This document shows, in pieces, positions 1-10,900 of a DNA stretch of 24,988 nucleotides (the first letter of the stretch is position 1; each line of letters starts with the position of its first letter). The notes under the pieces are model-generated. The model was not told where the DNA came from and searched no databases. It saw only the letters and a program-made list of their open reading frames with translations. The position numbers were made by a program, and so were the translations under genes. The DNA is from Dipetalonema caudispina (Eukaryota; Nematoda; Chromadorea; Rhabditida; Onchocercidae): contig JABVXV010000579.1 in the NCBI GenBank assembly GCA_013365325.1, positions 1 to 24,988 of the forward strand, in the 5' to 3' direction.

Positions 1-1171
1 TAGATGAAATATTGCATTGTTTTACACTTATTTAATATATTATAGTATGATTGATGACGACAATTAACACTTCATATTTCTTTACGGAAATTTCAATTAA
101 TTTTGGCTGTTGCTTCCTTTCTACAGCATTCAATTATTTTTGATAAATGTGAAATTAGTTTTCAGACAGTACATTTGTTCAGTTATTGGGTTCACTTTAT
201 ACAAGGAAGAATCAAAAAGATAAGTGAATAGGACAATTAATGTCCAGTTTTGTTAGTGGCGCTTTTTTAGTTCGATATTTAGCAAAGTGACAACGAATAA
301 GTTCCTTCATTTGTTTGTATGTATTATGTTTCACTTCGTATATTTTGAATGCAAATTTGCTCAATCAGATTTCGGCACATTCAATCGTTTGTTCATTTAA
401 TATTCTGATAATATAATTGTATGTATTCTGTTCACTTCCTCTTTCGTCATTTAAGTGACATTTTCGCATGCCAATGTATAATACATTCATTGTTGTTATT
501 CCTTGTGGGAATGGAATTGTATTTGAACTTTGATTTAAAATTAGAAGCAAATGAGTTAAATATAATGTATGAAAAAATTCCTTTTTATCTCAACAAATCC
601 ATCATAAAAAGTGCAGATTCGTCACTTTCAATTAATGAAATCTTTTCACTAAAAAATTTCACTTAATTGAAATTGTTATAGAATGAATTCATATTTTAAT
701 GAGTAATTTACATTTTACTTCCTATTAGATCTTATATTCAACAATATTTTCAACCTTTCGTTAGACATTTATTAGAATTTAATAGTTATTTAAAGCAATA
801 TGTACTTCGTTTTTTCTTTCCCGAATTTAGCACTTTGTAATAAACAGTTAACAAATGATTAAATGAGAAATATACCGAATGAAATTGAAAAGATTTAATA
901 GAGTGAAAATATAAATAGTTTAAATACATCTTTTTTATTTTTAACTAAAAATGGAAAATTTATGCTATATTGATGTAGCAATGATGCGTCTAAACAATCT
1001 TTTCATCAAATTTTTCCTGCTAACAACCTTATTACTTTAAGATTTAAGAGGCATTTTTATTTTGAGAAATAATTTATCACAAGCTAACAACACTCCTGAT
1101 ATTGATTTTTCTTTTTTCTTCCAATAATTACATCAAGCAATGCACATACATATATATATTTAAATATTATG

Positions 1172-1172
1172 C

Positions 1173-1199
<27 letters not shown>
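1172..1199. repeat. (AT)n microsatellite
   Basis: About 14 uninterrupted AT units, preceded by shorter TA runs from 1149. It lies in the gene-poor upstream region. Confidence 0.9.
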
Positions 1200-1203
<4 letters not shown>

Positions 1204-1449
1204 TACATATGTCATCCGATAGTGATATAAAACATTTCAGTATGATTTCTTTTTTAGCAATGTTGTTTCATTTATAACTTATATATATATTCTTTTTATC
1301 ATTATTTTATATTTAAATGAAAATTTGAAATGGTTTTGTTTCTTGAAAAGTAACTTTTTTTTTATAAAAAAAAATCCGATATTAATTAGCAATGAAAAGA
1401 TTTTCATTCCTGAATGGAAATTTGCAAGGTTTGGCTTCTTTTTTGTTAC

Positions 1450-1568
1450 CGTTCCTGTTCCTGTTATTGTTGTTGTTATTGTTGTTATGTTGTTCCTATT
1501 GTTGTTGTTGTTGTTCCTAATGTCATTGTTTTTGTTCCTATTATTGTTGTTGTTGTTGTTGGTGTTGG

Positions 1569-1629
<61 letters not shown>
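1450..1629. repeat. (GTT)n microsatellite with degenerate GTTCCT flank
   Basis: Positions 1570-1629 are 20 perfect GTT units. The preceding 120 bases are an older, degenerate version with GTTCCT, GTTATT and GGTGTT variants. Open frames across it (poly-Val, poly-Leu) are artefacts. The opposite strand is (AAC)n. Confidence 0.95.
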
Positions 1630-1630
<1 letters not shown>

Positions 1631-2881
1631 TATGATTTATAGGAAATTTGAATTTTTTTTTTTAATAATATTATTATATTATATGTAAATTTAAGTTTAA
1701 TATGAATGATATCCTTTTGAAAATGTAAGTTGTAAGGTGTAATATTTTGTTTCTACTGCGTTATTTGTTAGTTTTAAAGTAATAATAATAATGTTGTTAG
1801 TATGGTATAGTCCTATTTCATCCAATAACAGCTTAGCTACATCGCCTGTCCTTAGTCCTATTCTTGGCTTATTTTAAGCTTCTAGCATCATGCCATTTTT
1901 TCCTATTTCATCTATGATTTGCTATTGGCCATTTTATAATGATAAGTCCCTATGGATTTTTCTTCTTTTGTTTATTTTTTACTACTACAGCAATAACTTA
2001 TGGATACTTTGGGAATTGTCAACAAAAACTAATCTTCAACTATACAACTTGAAGATAGTAAATGAAATTTCTTTTTTCATTTTTAATTTTTTTAAAAAAA
2101 AATACAAACAAAATGGAAATGTTTTGTTTATCGTCAATTATCCTTTCTATATTTTTCACATTTTTCACTTAATAGTTTAACATTTAACATTACAAATGTC
2201 AAAAATATAAAATTTAGCCATATTTGATTTTCTGCAAACGAGAAAATATACGAATAGAATTGAACACTGAATACTTCATACTTCATTTTTTTCCCCCGTC
2301 TTCAGCCACATTTTTAGTTAATTAGTAGGAAACTATTATTTTTCTATATCCGGATCCGAAATCGTTCGCACATCCGGAGTAAATCATTTCCTTGAAAAAA
2401 AGTGCAATTTTTCTCTTTGTTAATTTTTCAGGAAATGAAAAATAGCAAGTGAAAGTGCAAGAAATGTTCTTTTTTCTTCCAACCTTCATCGATTTTGCTA
2501 AAATGCTTCACAGAGCAAATGATAAGTGAAGTTAACTGGAAAAATTTTTTTGCTATATTAATATTCATTTAACAAATTGAATTTTTTTTTTTTTTCTTTT
2601 ACATTTGCTCATTTGCTAAATTAATTGAATGATTAATTGAATTATTTGTTCCAAATTTCCAAATATATCAACGGATAAAACAACATTTATTCATTGTTTA
2701 TCCATGATGTTTAATATTAATTAAAATTCTCATGTTTACTTCTATTTCAGAATTTCATCGAAAGCATCAATTTAACATATCCATCGTCTCTTTAATCTTT
2801 CAACAGCATAAGGATAATATAATGAAATGATTATATCGACTTTTGCTTATTTCAACAACCGTTTTCTTTCAAAAATCGCCG

Positions 2882-2904
2882 TTTTTTTTTTTTTTTTTTT
2901 TTTT
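2882..2904. repeat. Poly(T) tract, 23 T
   Basis: An uninterrupted T run. Similar plus-strand T runs of 15 or more lie at 2957-2971, 3758-3774, 5552-5568, 6214-6234, 8486-8504 and 9468-9491. Confidence 0.95.
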
Positions 2905-3476
2905 CAAACCTAAAAAAGGTGTTTTCAAACCTTTTAATTATTGCTATTGTTTTGTATTTTTTTTTTTTTTTACTGCATGGATGGATGAAATTATTAGATC
3001 ATATTGATTACATTCTAATCTATCATATGTATTAAAGTATAGAAATGAACTTTTTTAAAATTCACATGAAAATCAAAAGAATTGAAGAAAGAATAACTTA
3101 TAACATAACTAAAATGTATCCCATAAGAAATGGGACATTTTTCAAAAAATTTTTATTCCTTTCTCTTTTTATCCATCAAATTACTACTGCATGATTACAT
3201 TTGAATTTGTAATTCAGATGTTTGAAAATTGGCATAAAGTAAAATTTTCACTTTTCAACATATTTTATCAATTGAATATTCTATAACAAAAATTTTCTAC
3301 CACTCATCTAAAATTATAAAATAAATGAGATTTTTGAAAGAACGAAAAGTATAAATATCGGCAACTATACTTTTTATAAATATTTTTTAATGATAGGTTT
3401 TTCATCTTCGATAAGCTATCATCCTGTATTCATCCATTATCTTCGTAAGTTTACTGATGTGAAATTAAATTTCAGC

Positions 3477-3541
3477 GAAAAAAGAAGCACTTAATGTAAC
3501 TTAAGTTCAAGGGATGATAGAGGAGGAAAGTTGTTTGAAGA
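3477..3541 (+). other. Candidate alternative first exon of unc-41
   Basis: A strong acceptor (AATTTCAG) ends at 3476. A purine-rich stretch follows with ATG at 3514, and the strong donor AAGA|GTATGT starts at 3542. From the ATG the nine codons plus one base (MIEEESCLK plus A) have exactly the phase exon 2 at 6363 accepts. It would replace the exon-1 N terminus. C. elegans unc-41 is known to have isoforms with different N termini. This is inference, and chance is not excluded. Confidence 0.3.
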
Positions 3542-4169
3542 GTATGTTAATGAAAGAGAAGCATTGATTTGCAATTTTTTTCTTTTTTGTAAAATTTGTT
3601 GATGAAATGAGTAGATAAGTTAGTAACCATTCCATATGTGATTATTGTCGCATATTATACAATCATTGTTCGACGATGATTTTACTGATATTATATGAAA
3701 TAATTCTTTTTAAAATATAATTATATCTTTTATTAAATCTTATTTTTTTATTCTTTCTTTTTTTTTTTTTTTTTGATTCATTTCTGTGTTAAATAGTAAT
3801 TGCATAAGTATTTTTTCGTTTTCTTGTCATATAATCAATACCAAAAGTGAAATTTAATTTATCAAATTGTACTTTTCCTTTTTTTTCTAGTTTTATTATT
3901 TATCAATAGTGGTACGAAGATCATATTATCCAAAATTTTTCAATTTCTACAAGATATAAAGAAATTATTGTGCAAACATGTAAAATATTTTAAAAATCCC
4001 CAAAATGTTTGAAATGTATTGCTTATTTGAAATTTTTGAATCAGCTATAATCTTATCGATCTACATTATTTAGACGTCATCGATGTAGTTGAAAATATCT
4101 CTATTTCAATCTTCAGCTTAATGATTGAATATCTCAACATTTTATCTACGATCTTTCCATTATTTCACA

Positions 4170-4490
4170 ATTCATCTGAATGCATCAGTTTAGATCAAGC
4201 ATGCTATCTGTAGGAAAGAATATTATTTGAAACTTTATCTGGATTAAGCATAATATTTGTAGATTCATCTGTATTAAATATTCTATCCATAGATCCATTT
4301 GAATTGAGCAGATTATCTGGAAGTTCATCTAGAATAACTCTGCTATCTGAAAGTTCATCTAGACTACAACATACTATCTGTATGGTCATCTAGATTAAGT
4401 ACATCTCCATTAAATGTACCATCGGAAAAATTTATTTAGATTAAGCATATAACCTCAAAGATTTTTAAATTAAGCATATATGAAAGTCTA
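4170..4490. repeat. Degenerate 30-bp minisatellite, about ten copies
   Basis: Near-30-bp units recur, for example starting at about 4261, 4291, 4321, 4351 and 4382. The shared core resembles TTCATCTAGATTAAGCATA followed by CTATCTG. The units at 4321-4350 and 4351-4380 are the most alike; outer copies are diverged, and the core still appears at about 4440 and 4471. Since 30 is a multiple of 3, the minus strand stays open from 4389 to 4204, with a 10-residue periodicity (DELSDSRVIL, DELPDNLLNS). Confidence 0.75.
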
Positions 4491-4819
4491 AGATAATTCT
4501 AATATTAAAATAAATGATTTAATATCTTTTTTTTTTCTGAAATCAGCAAATCAGTCTTAGTTCCAATTTTTTTCGTTTTTTTTTCTTTCTTCATTTTTAA
4601 AATTATTCATTATTTCTTTAATTGCTTCTTTTCCCCGTCATATATTATATCAACTTGCATTCATTAATAATTCCTACAATATTTCACGTTATCCATTTTT
4701 CTTCGATATTTTAAATTTATTATACTATCTATCACTTGACATGGTGAATATATTTGCTTTCGTATGAACAGGTATAATTGACGTGAAATATATGATTAAA
4801 ATTTTGAATGTAATCAAAT

Positions 4820-4945
4820 TTTAAACAGGATAATTGATCAAAAAGCGCTTAATGGATGTGAATAACAAATATCCAAAGCAAAAAATTTTGTTGAAGTGAG
4901 GAAAGAAAAAAAAAAAAGAAAACACAAAAACGAAGTATAATTTGG
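4820..4945 (+). promoter_or_regulatory. Presumed 5' UTR with candidate spliced-leader acceptor
   Basis: A nematode-style acceptor (T-rich stretch then AAACAG) ends at 4828, about 117 bases before the ATG at 4946. It could accept an SL1 spliced leader or be the 3' site of a 5' UTR intron. Between it and the ATG there is a purine-rich stretch with a poly(A) run at about 4906-4917 and an in-frame stop at 4892. Another AACAG lies near 4766-4770. No TATA box or other core promoter element was recognised. This is inference from the splice-site consensus only. Confidence 0.35.
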
Positions 4946-7900
4946 ATGCAAAAGGAAAAATTTTTTGAAATGGCATGGAAATTTAGTGGGAGTACCGAAT
5001 TCGATTTAAATGCTGGCCGTAATGCGTTTCGGTCCGATACAAGTATCGATGATTGGGAAAGTGCTGGTAAGTAGGAAAGACGAAATTCATTCTTCATTAT
5101 TATTTTATCGATCAAAAATCATAATTAGGTACATGTTTCAAGTTATATCACCAATTGATAATAATGACATTAATAGTTGAAATATGTGTTCTTTTTTTTT
5201 TTTAGGAAATCTTCAAATTTTCAAGCACAGTTTTGAAATTTTGGATAAATTAGTTATACTTTTTTATACATATAATTGAAAACATACCATATATCTATTT
5301 TAAATTTGAAAATTTTTATCGAAATATTAGTGCTAGAAAGTTATGCAAGCAAGTATGCAAGAAATATTCGAACAAACCTAAAATGACCTGAAGCAGATAG
5401 AGTAAATGTATAAAGATAAAAGTAACCATTTAAAACTTCAAGAAAAATCTTTAGAGTGATTTTTTTACTGTTTTAATCCTGTAAAATAGCACTCATTTAC
5501 TTAGTTACTTGTTTAGATTAATTTGTTTGCTTACTTATTTGTTTAGATCAGTTTTTTTTTTTTTTTTTGTTTTCAAGGCTTAAGTTAATGGATGAAAATT
5601 CCAAGTAATATTTATTAGGCACCTAACGAATATTTTGTTATCCACATATTGCACGTTACAATCTTTTAGTAGATGAAAATAAGCCTATTTGAATAAAATA
5701 AGCCCAGCTATAGCCTAAGCTATAGCTTCTTTGCTAAGTCTTTTACTACATGTCTAAGAAATCGATTTTCAAACCAATGTTGTTGAATGGACGAGATAAC
5801 ATATAAGATGCGGATTTCTAATTATTTCAACAATCTCAACTTCCAGTTTTTTTTTCTCTGCTTTTTTTTTTCTTTAATGAAATATGAATAAATGAAAAGT
5901 TAACAATAAAGTGAAAGAATTGTTCAGGTAAAAAACATTGATGAGTAATGATGATCGGAGAATTAGATATGACATTTATGAAATGATAATTTAAAGTTTG
6001 AAAGATTTCGAGCTTTCCAGTAACATTCAGAATTCTAACTTTTCAATGGTTTTTTTTTTTTTTTTTAATATATTACTTATTGATCATACATTATCGTGCC
6101 AAATTGAGCTTAACAACTTGTAATGAATGTGAAAATGAATGGTTAAGTAATGGTTGGTCTAGTAGATTTATAACGGATATTTTGACTAGTTGATAATTTC
6201 AGGATATCTTAAATTTTTTTTTTTTTTTTTTTTTGACATTCAACATAAAATTTTACTGTAATAAATTGATATGTAAAGTAGAATAACATCAAAAAATTTG
6301 TGGTAATTTTTATGTATTACCAAATGATTCACTTTTTTTTTCGTTTCAAAATTTTTTTACAGATAATGAAACAATGATACGCCGTAATTCAGCAATTCGA
6401 TCATTCACTGATTCGGTTGACTCTGACTTTCCACCTGTTCCGGAATTACCACCATCGTTAAATATCGATTTGCATTATCCAGATGAAGCGATGAAACGAA
6501 GTGAGACTTCTGAGACAATTATTGAGGTTATACTTCATTAAGATGATTATACTTGTATTGATTGAAAATTTATTTTAAACAAATAGTTAAATTTTGAATG
6601 AAAAAAATAGCTTAAAAAGTATACAGACAATCAATTATAATGATAATAATAAAATAATATTTCAGAGGAAACCTAAGCAATCGTTACAAGAAGTATTGAG
6701 TGGTACTCAAAAGTATCCTATGATGGTACCTGGTCCAGGTCATATTGATGAGGAACAAGAACTTCATGCTAGTCTATTGCATCAGGATGATGAAGGCTCT
6801 GAAAGTGATGTTGAAATTAGTAGTTTCGAAGAAAAGCAATCGTTGAATAAAACTACCAAAAAGGTTTATGATACTTCAATTTTTCAAAATAAAAGATTTG
6901 AATAAAGCTCTTTAAGGTCAATGACGATCAATGAAGTTAACGAAGATACCAATGATTCTATCTTTTGCATTTCGAAGAATTCACTATCGCTATCGATTTT
7001 AAAATGAAAATGTTAAATTTGACAATATCAATTGTAATAGGCTAATTCGTAGTGGTTATTTTGAAAAATGTATGAAACTTCAAAACAGAACTTAATCTTT
7101 TAAGATTCCAATCATTTATTGGGAAATTAATAGAATGAGAGTGCTAATCAGTATTTAATTAGTAATTATTGGTGGTATTTAATCAATGATTAACCACTTT
7201 TATTATTTAACGACTGTGCTATGATCTTCCATTCATAGAAATTGTTCTTTTTTTTCTGCAGGAACAACAAAAAGAACGCGATCGTGATCATGAAGCATTG
7301 CGTCGTGAATATTCCGCATCGACATTGGGACGACCGCGACCAACCACTCCAACATCATGGTGTGCTATTGAGAATTATGTAGAAGGTTCCATAGAAGCTG
7401 ACGATGAATCATCACCAGCAATCGAAGTAAAAAAGCAGAAGATCCATGTTAGCATACCGAATCATAATACACCACAAAGTATGTCATAAATTTATCAATC
7501 AACTACTTTCAGAATATTTAAGAGCAGTTAAAATTTCTGTTTTATAAAAGATAATAGTAATTAAGAAGTAACTCATTGATTAATCAGTTCATTAATAATA
7601 AATGCAAAGTTTTCGGAAGGACTAACGAATGATCATTAACACTTAATAATTTTAAGTAATGCTCCAAAAAATGTGATTATAACCGATATACAATTCCATT
7701 ATTTTTTTCACCTTTGTAGAGAGTAAGCAAATATTTTTGTCAAAATTCGTTTACCTTTTTTGGTGTTTGAATGATAAAGAAACATATGAAATCATTTCAT
7801 TAATATTCAAATAATTTTAGCACCAAGACGTCGTCGAGTATCAATGTCATGGATAGATTTTTATGAAAGTATGTCTACACAGGTACAATCTCAAGTATGT

Positions 7901-10900
7901 CTTCGTAAAATTTTACAACGATTATATTCCGGAAGCAAATTAATTTTCGATAAAAATTTCAATTTAAAATTATCATTTTTATTTCCAATGATATTTCAAT
8001 AGGCTCGTAGATCGATGTCTGGTTGTACTACACCATTACATGATTACGATGGTGATATACTGGAGGAAGATCCAAGATATCGAAATGTAGCACCACCAAA
8101 ACCAGTTATTCATCGTCGTTCATCTACCGATTGGGAAAATTTCACAGGTAATGGTAATGATTTTGATTAATTGTATTCTGGTAGGAAAGTAAAGATTGTT
8201 TGTTTTAATTGCATAAATTTCGCGAATTAATAATGCTTCAGATTTCATAGACTTTTTAGGATTATTCCGAAATTATTGTAGCAATTTTTATCACTTTATT
8301 GCTTTTATATTATTCGTGTTTACATTTTTCCTTTAAAAAGAGGTTATTTGACACTAATGTTTCTCCATTCTTTCCGTTTCAGCTAACCACTTTGGATTTT
8401 TTTAAAATCAATCTTCTTTCTACTCAAATATTTTCATTGCAATCTTCGTATAATCGTTTTTCCTGTTTTTCTGATTATTTGCTTGTTTTTTTTTTTTTTT
8501 TTTTAATGGATAATTTATGTAATGGCCTATTAATTAATTAGTTTGTTTTTTTTTTTTCAAATTATAATATACCAATTAATTCGAATAGAAATATATCACA
8601 TAAAAGGAAAATCATAAATTACTAATCTTTCCATTAAATTTAAAAGATAAAAATTCGATTTTTTTTTCCTTTTTCAGCTTTCAAGTAGTCCTTTTTTTAG
8701 ATTTTTCAAACAAGAACAAATGTTCTTTTCTAAATGATTTTGCTAAGTAGAAGGAGAAGTTAATCAAAACGAAGAAAAAAAGACAAAAATGAAAAAAAAA
8801 ATCTATCTTTCCTTTTTTACTACTAACTATTTCCTGCTATTTGCAAAATTTTGATTGAAACTAAAGATGATAATGGGTGGTGAGACAAGGATGTCTTCAA
8901 AAAAAAGTTGAAATCGATAAAAAGAAGAAATGATGGATAAATGGAAAAGACTACTATATGTGAATCGACAAACATTATTTGATAGATTTGGTGACTTTTA
9001 AATGAAGGCTAAAATGTCGTATGTCTGCATGTATGTGTATGTATGTATATGGATGTGTACTTTCATGACTTAATAATTTTAGATGTGTGCTTCAAATTTT
9101 ATAAAAAAGCTTTTAAGTCAATCGATTAGGCTTTAGAGAGTTGAATATCTTTATTCTTTAAGGCTTTTAATCATATTTGTGTAAAACCTATTTATGCATT
9201 GATTTTACGCAATTCTACTTTAGCTAAAAATGAGCAAAATGGGAAAACAATGCTCATGCATTATTGCATCATTGCATGCTGCATGTTTATTAACATATCT
9301 TATTACATATTTTATTACCTGCGTTCTTCACTTATCTTTCATTATACATTCCAGAAAGCATGCAATTATAATTAATTTATTATGTACATTTATTTCTTTT
9401 AAAATCTTTAACATCATTTGAAAAAATTGTTTACGTTTATTAACAAAACAAAACGAAACAAAATAAGTTTTTTTTTTTTTTTTTTTTTTTTATAGGAATA
9501 ATTAAAAGATGCGAAAATTAGGTGAATCTTTCATAGGAAAAAAAAAAGAAAGTATAAACAATGTGAATACTTAAAACGTTGATAAATGTAAACAACTTGA
9601 ATCTTCCACCAATGAAAATAAAGACGTGTAAAACATTTTTAATATTGATTATTAGTCGATTATAGGATAAAAAAAAAAAAAAAAAGAAAAAATTGCAAAA
9701 AATTTTAAGAAAATAAATAAACATTAAAAATTGGTAGGAATTTTTTCGCCAAAATTCTTTCAACTATCACTATAGTTTTTTACTACATTTTGTAAATTTC
9801 AAATATTTCATTGAAAATTTTTCATTTCGTTTATTTTTAGAATTGCTCAGAAATATAGATAGCTAGCAATTTGTTTAGTCTCTTTTAACATACTGGTTTA
9901 GAATGTTTTGCATAATTTTTGGCAATTTCTTTCCCTTCAATACCATTTTCGATATTCTTTCATCTTGTCTCGTTCAATTGATTTTGTCTTGGTGAAATTC
10001 TCCTATTCGAATCTTACCATGAAGCTTTTTAAAATAATCCAAATTACGCCCTCTTCTTATCCATCTCTATTTAATTGTTCTAGTGTCACAAACAAATTGC
10101 GCTTATTTCCTGTCCAATTTATAATTTTGTAAAAAAGAACCTAACTATTAATTGAACTTGCATGACTCATTTTAATAACTCTTTCTAAGTTATTGAGTTT
10201 CGTTAATTTCGCTCAAATGATTCGTATCGTAAATCACTAACCTAAGAAGAATATTTTTATACTGTTAATTTAATTATTCTGTTTAGAAAATTTTCAAATC
10301 ATTTCTTTACATATATGTTATTGAAATGAAATCATTAAATTTGCACTTCTAAAAATTAAAGCTCTTTTGAAAATACAGCTATTTCAATAATCATTTTATT
10401 GTGTACAAAAAATTTTTTACTTTTATTACAGCAGAATCAGAAATATTGCAATCTACCGAAAACAACGATATGAGCAAATCGGATATTACTGTTAGTTATA
10501 TTGTTTTTCGTTTTTTCCTGAAGAAATTAAAAAATATTATGATTATACAGACTCTACATCTTATCTAATCTGAAATTATATTTATTTGATTAGATCATCA
10601 TAAGAAACTGAATTTTCTTCTGGCTTTTGCACCATAATTATTAGATGCCAATAAATTGGCATTTATTAATTGACATACTATTTCTTGTTATCTTATTCAA
10701 ATAACAAAAAAAAAAAAAAAAAAAAAAAAATGATGCAGTTTTTTGCTAAAATTTCCCATTTACATTGCTTTTAATGATTTTTAATTTTTTTTTTTTTTTT
10801 TTCGTTTGTCGAAAAATATTGGAAAAAATATTTTCTTGTGCTTCATAGGTGCATTTTTTTAATGGCTGTTCAAATAATTGGATATATATCACTGAAAAAT

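Larger units (their letters stand above)
1..4945. other. Gene-poor upstream region
   Basis: About 4.9 kb of AT-rich DNA with no convincing coding exon apart from the candidate at 3477-3541. It holds an (AT)n tract, a (GTT)n microsatellite, several poly(T) tracts and a 30-bp minisatellite. Long open frames here are artefacts of low complexity. The region presumably contains the unc-41 promoter, but I see no defined core element. Acceptor-like sequences also occur at about 2441-2452 (TTTTTCAG) and 2741-2750 (TATTTCAG) and might border 5' UTR exons. Confidence 0.6.
4946..8147 (+). other. unc-41: unc-41 exons 1-6: conserved N-terminal region (residues 1-306)
   Basis: Exon 1 (4946-5066) encodes a Met/Trp-rich start, with FDLNAGRNAFRSD and DDWES after the second Met. 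Exons 2-4 continue with PPVPELPPS, a segment containing GTQKYPMMVPGPGHIDEEQ, and an acidic stretch (DDEGSESDVE). A charged segment (EQQKERDRDHEALRREY) follows. Exon 5 has a basic PRRRR then WIDF (residues 244-247). Exon 6 has WENF (302-305) just before a strong donor at 8148. The region is predicted disordered, and the WxxF tetrapeptides fit the AP-2 alpha-ear side-site motif known for stonins. Exon 5 can end at 7882 or, with the better GTATGT donor, at 7894; both keep frame and differ by four codons. Confidence 0.8.

Noticed and set aside
365..666. Short overlapping frames on both strands
   Set aside because: No splice sites, no coding-like composition, and the two strands overlap.
1325..1642. 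Open frames encoding poly-Leu and poly-Val
   Set aside because: They are translations of the (GTT)n microsatellite and T-rich flank.
8867..8879. Micro-exon ATGATAATGGGTG before a GTGAG donor, in phase with exon 7
   Set aside because: Only four codons and no good upstream acceptor or promoter; likely chance.
9230..9421. 63-codon frame with a membrane-like hydrophobic composition
   Set aside because: It lies inside an intron with no splice or promoter context; T-rich DNA gives hydrophobic codons by default.
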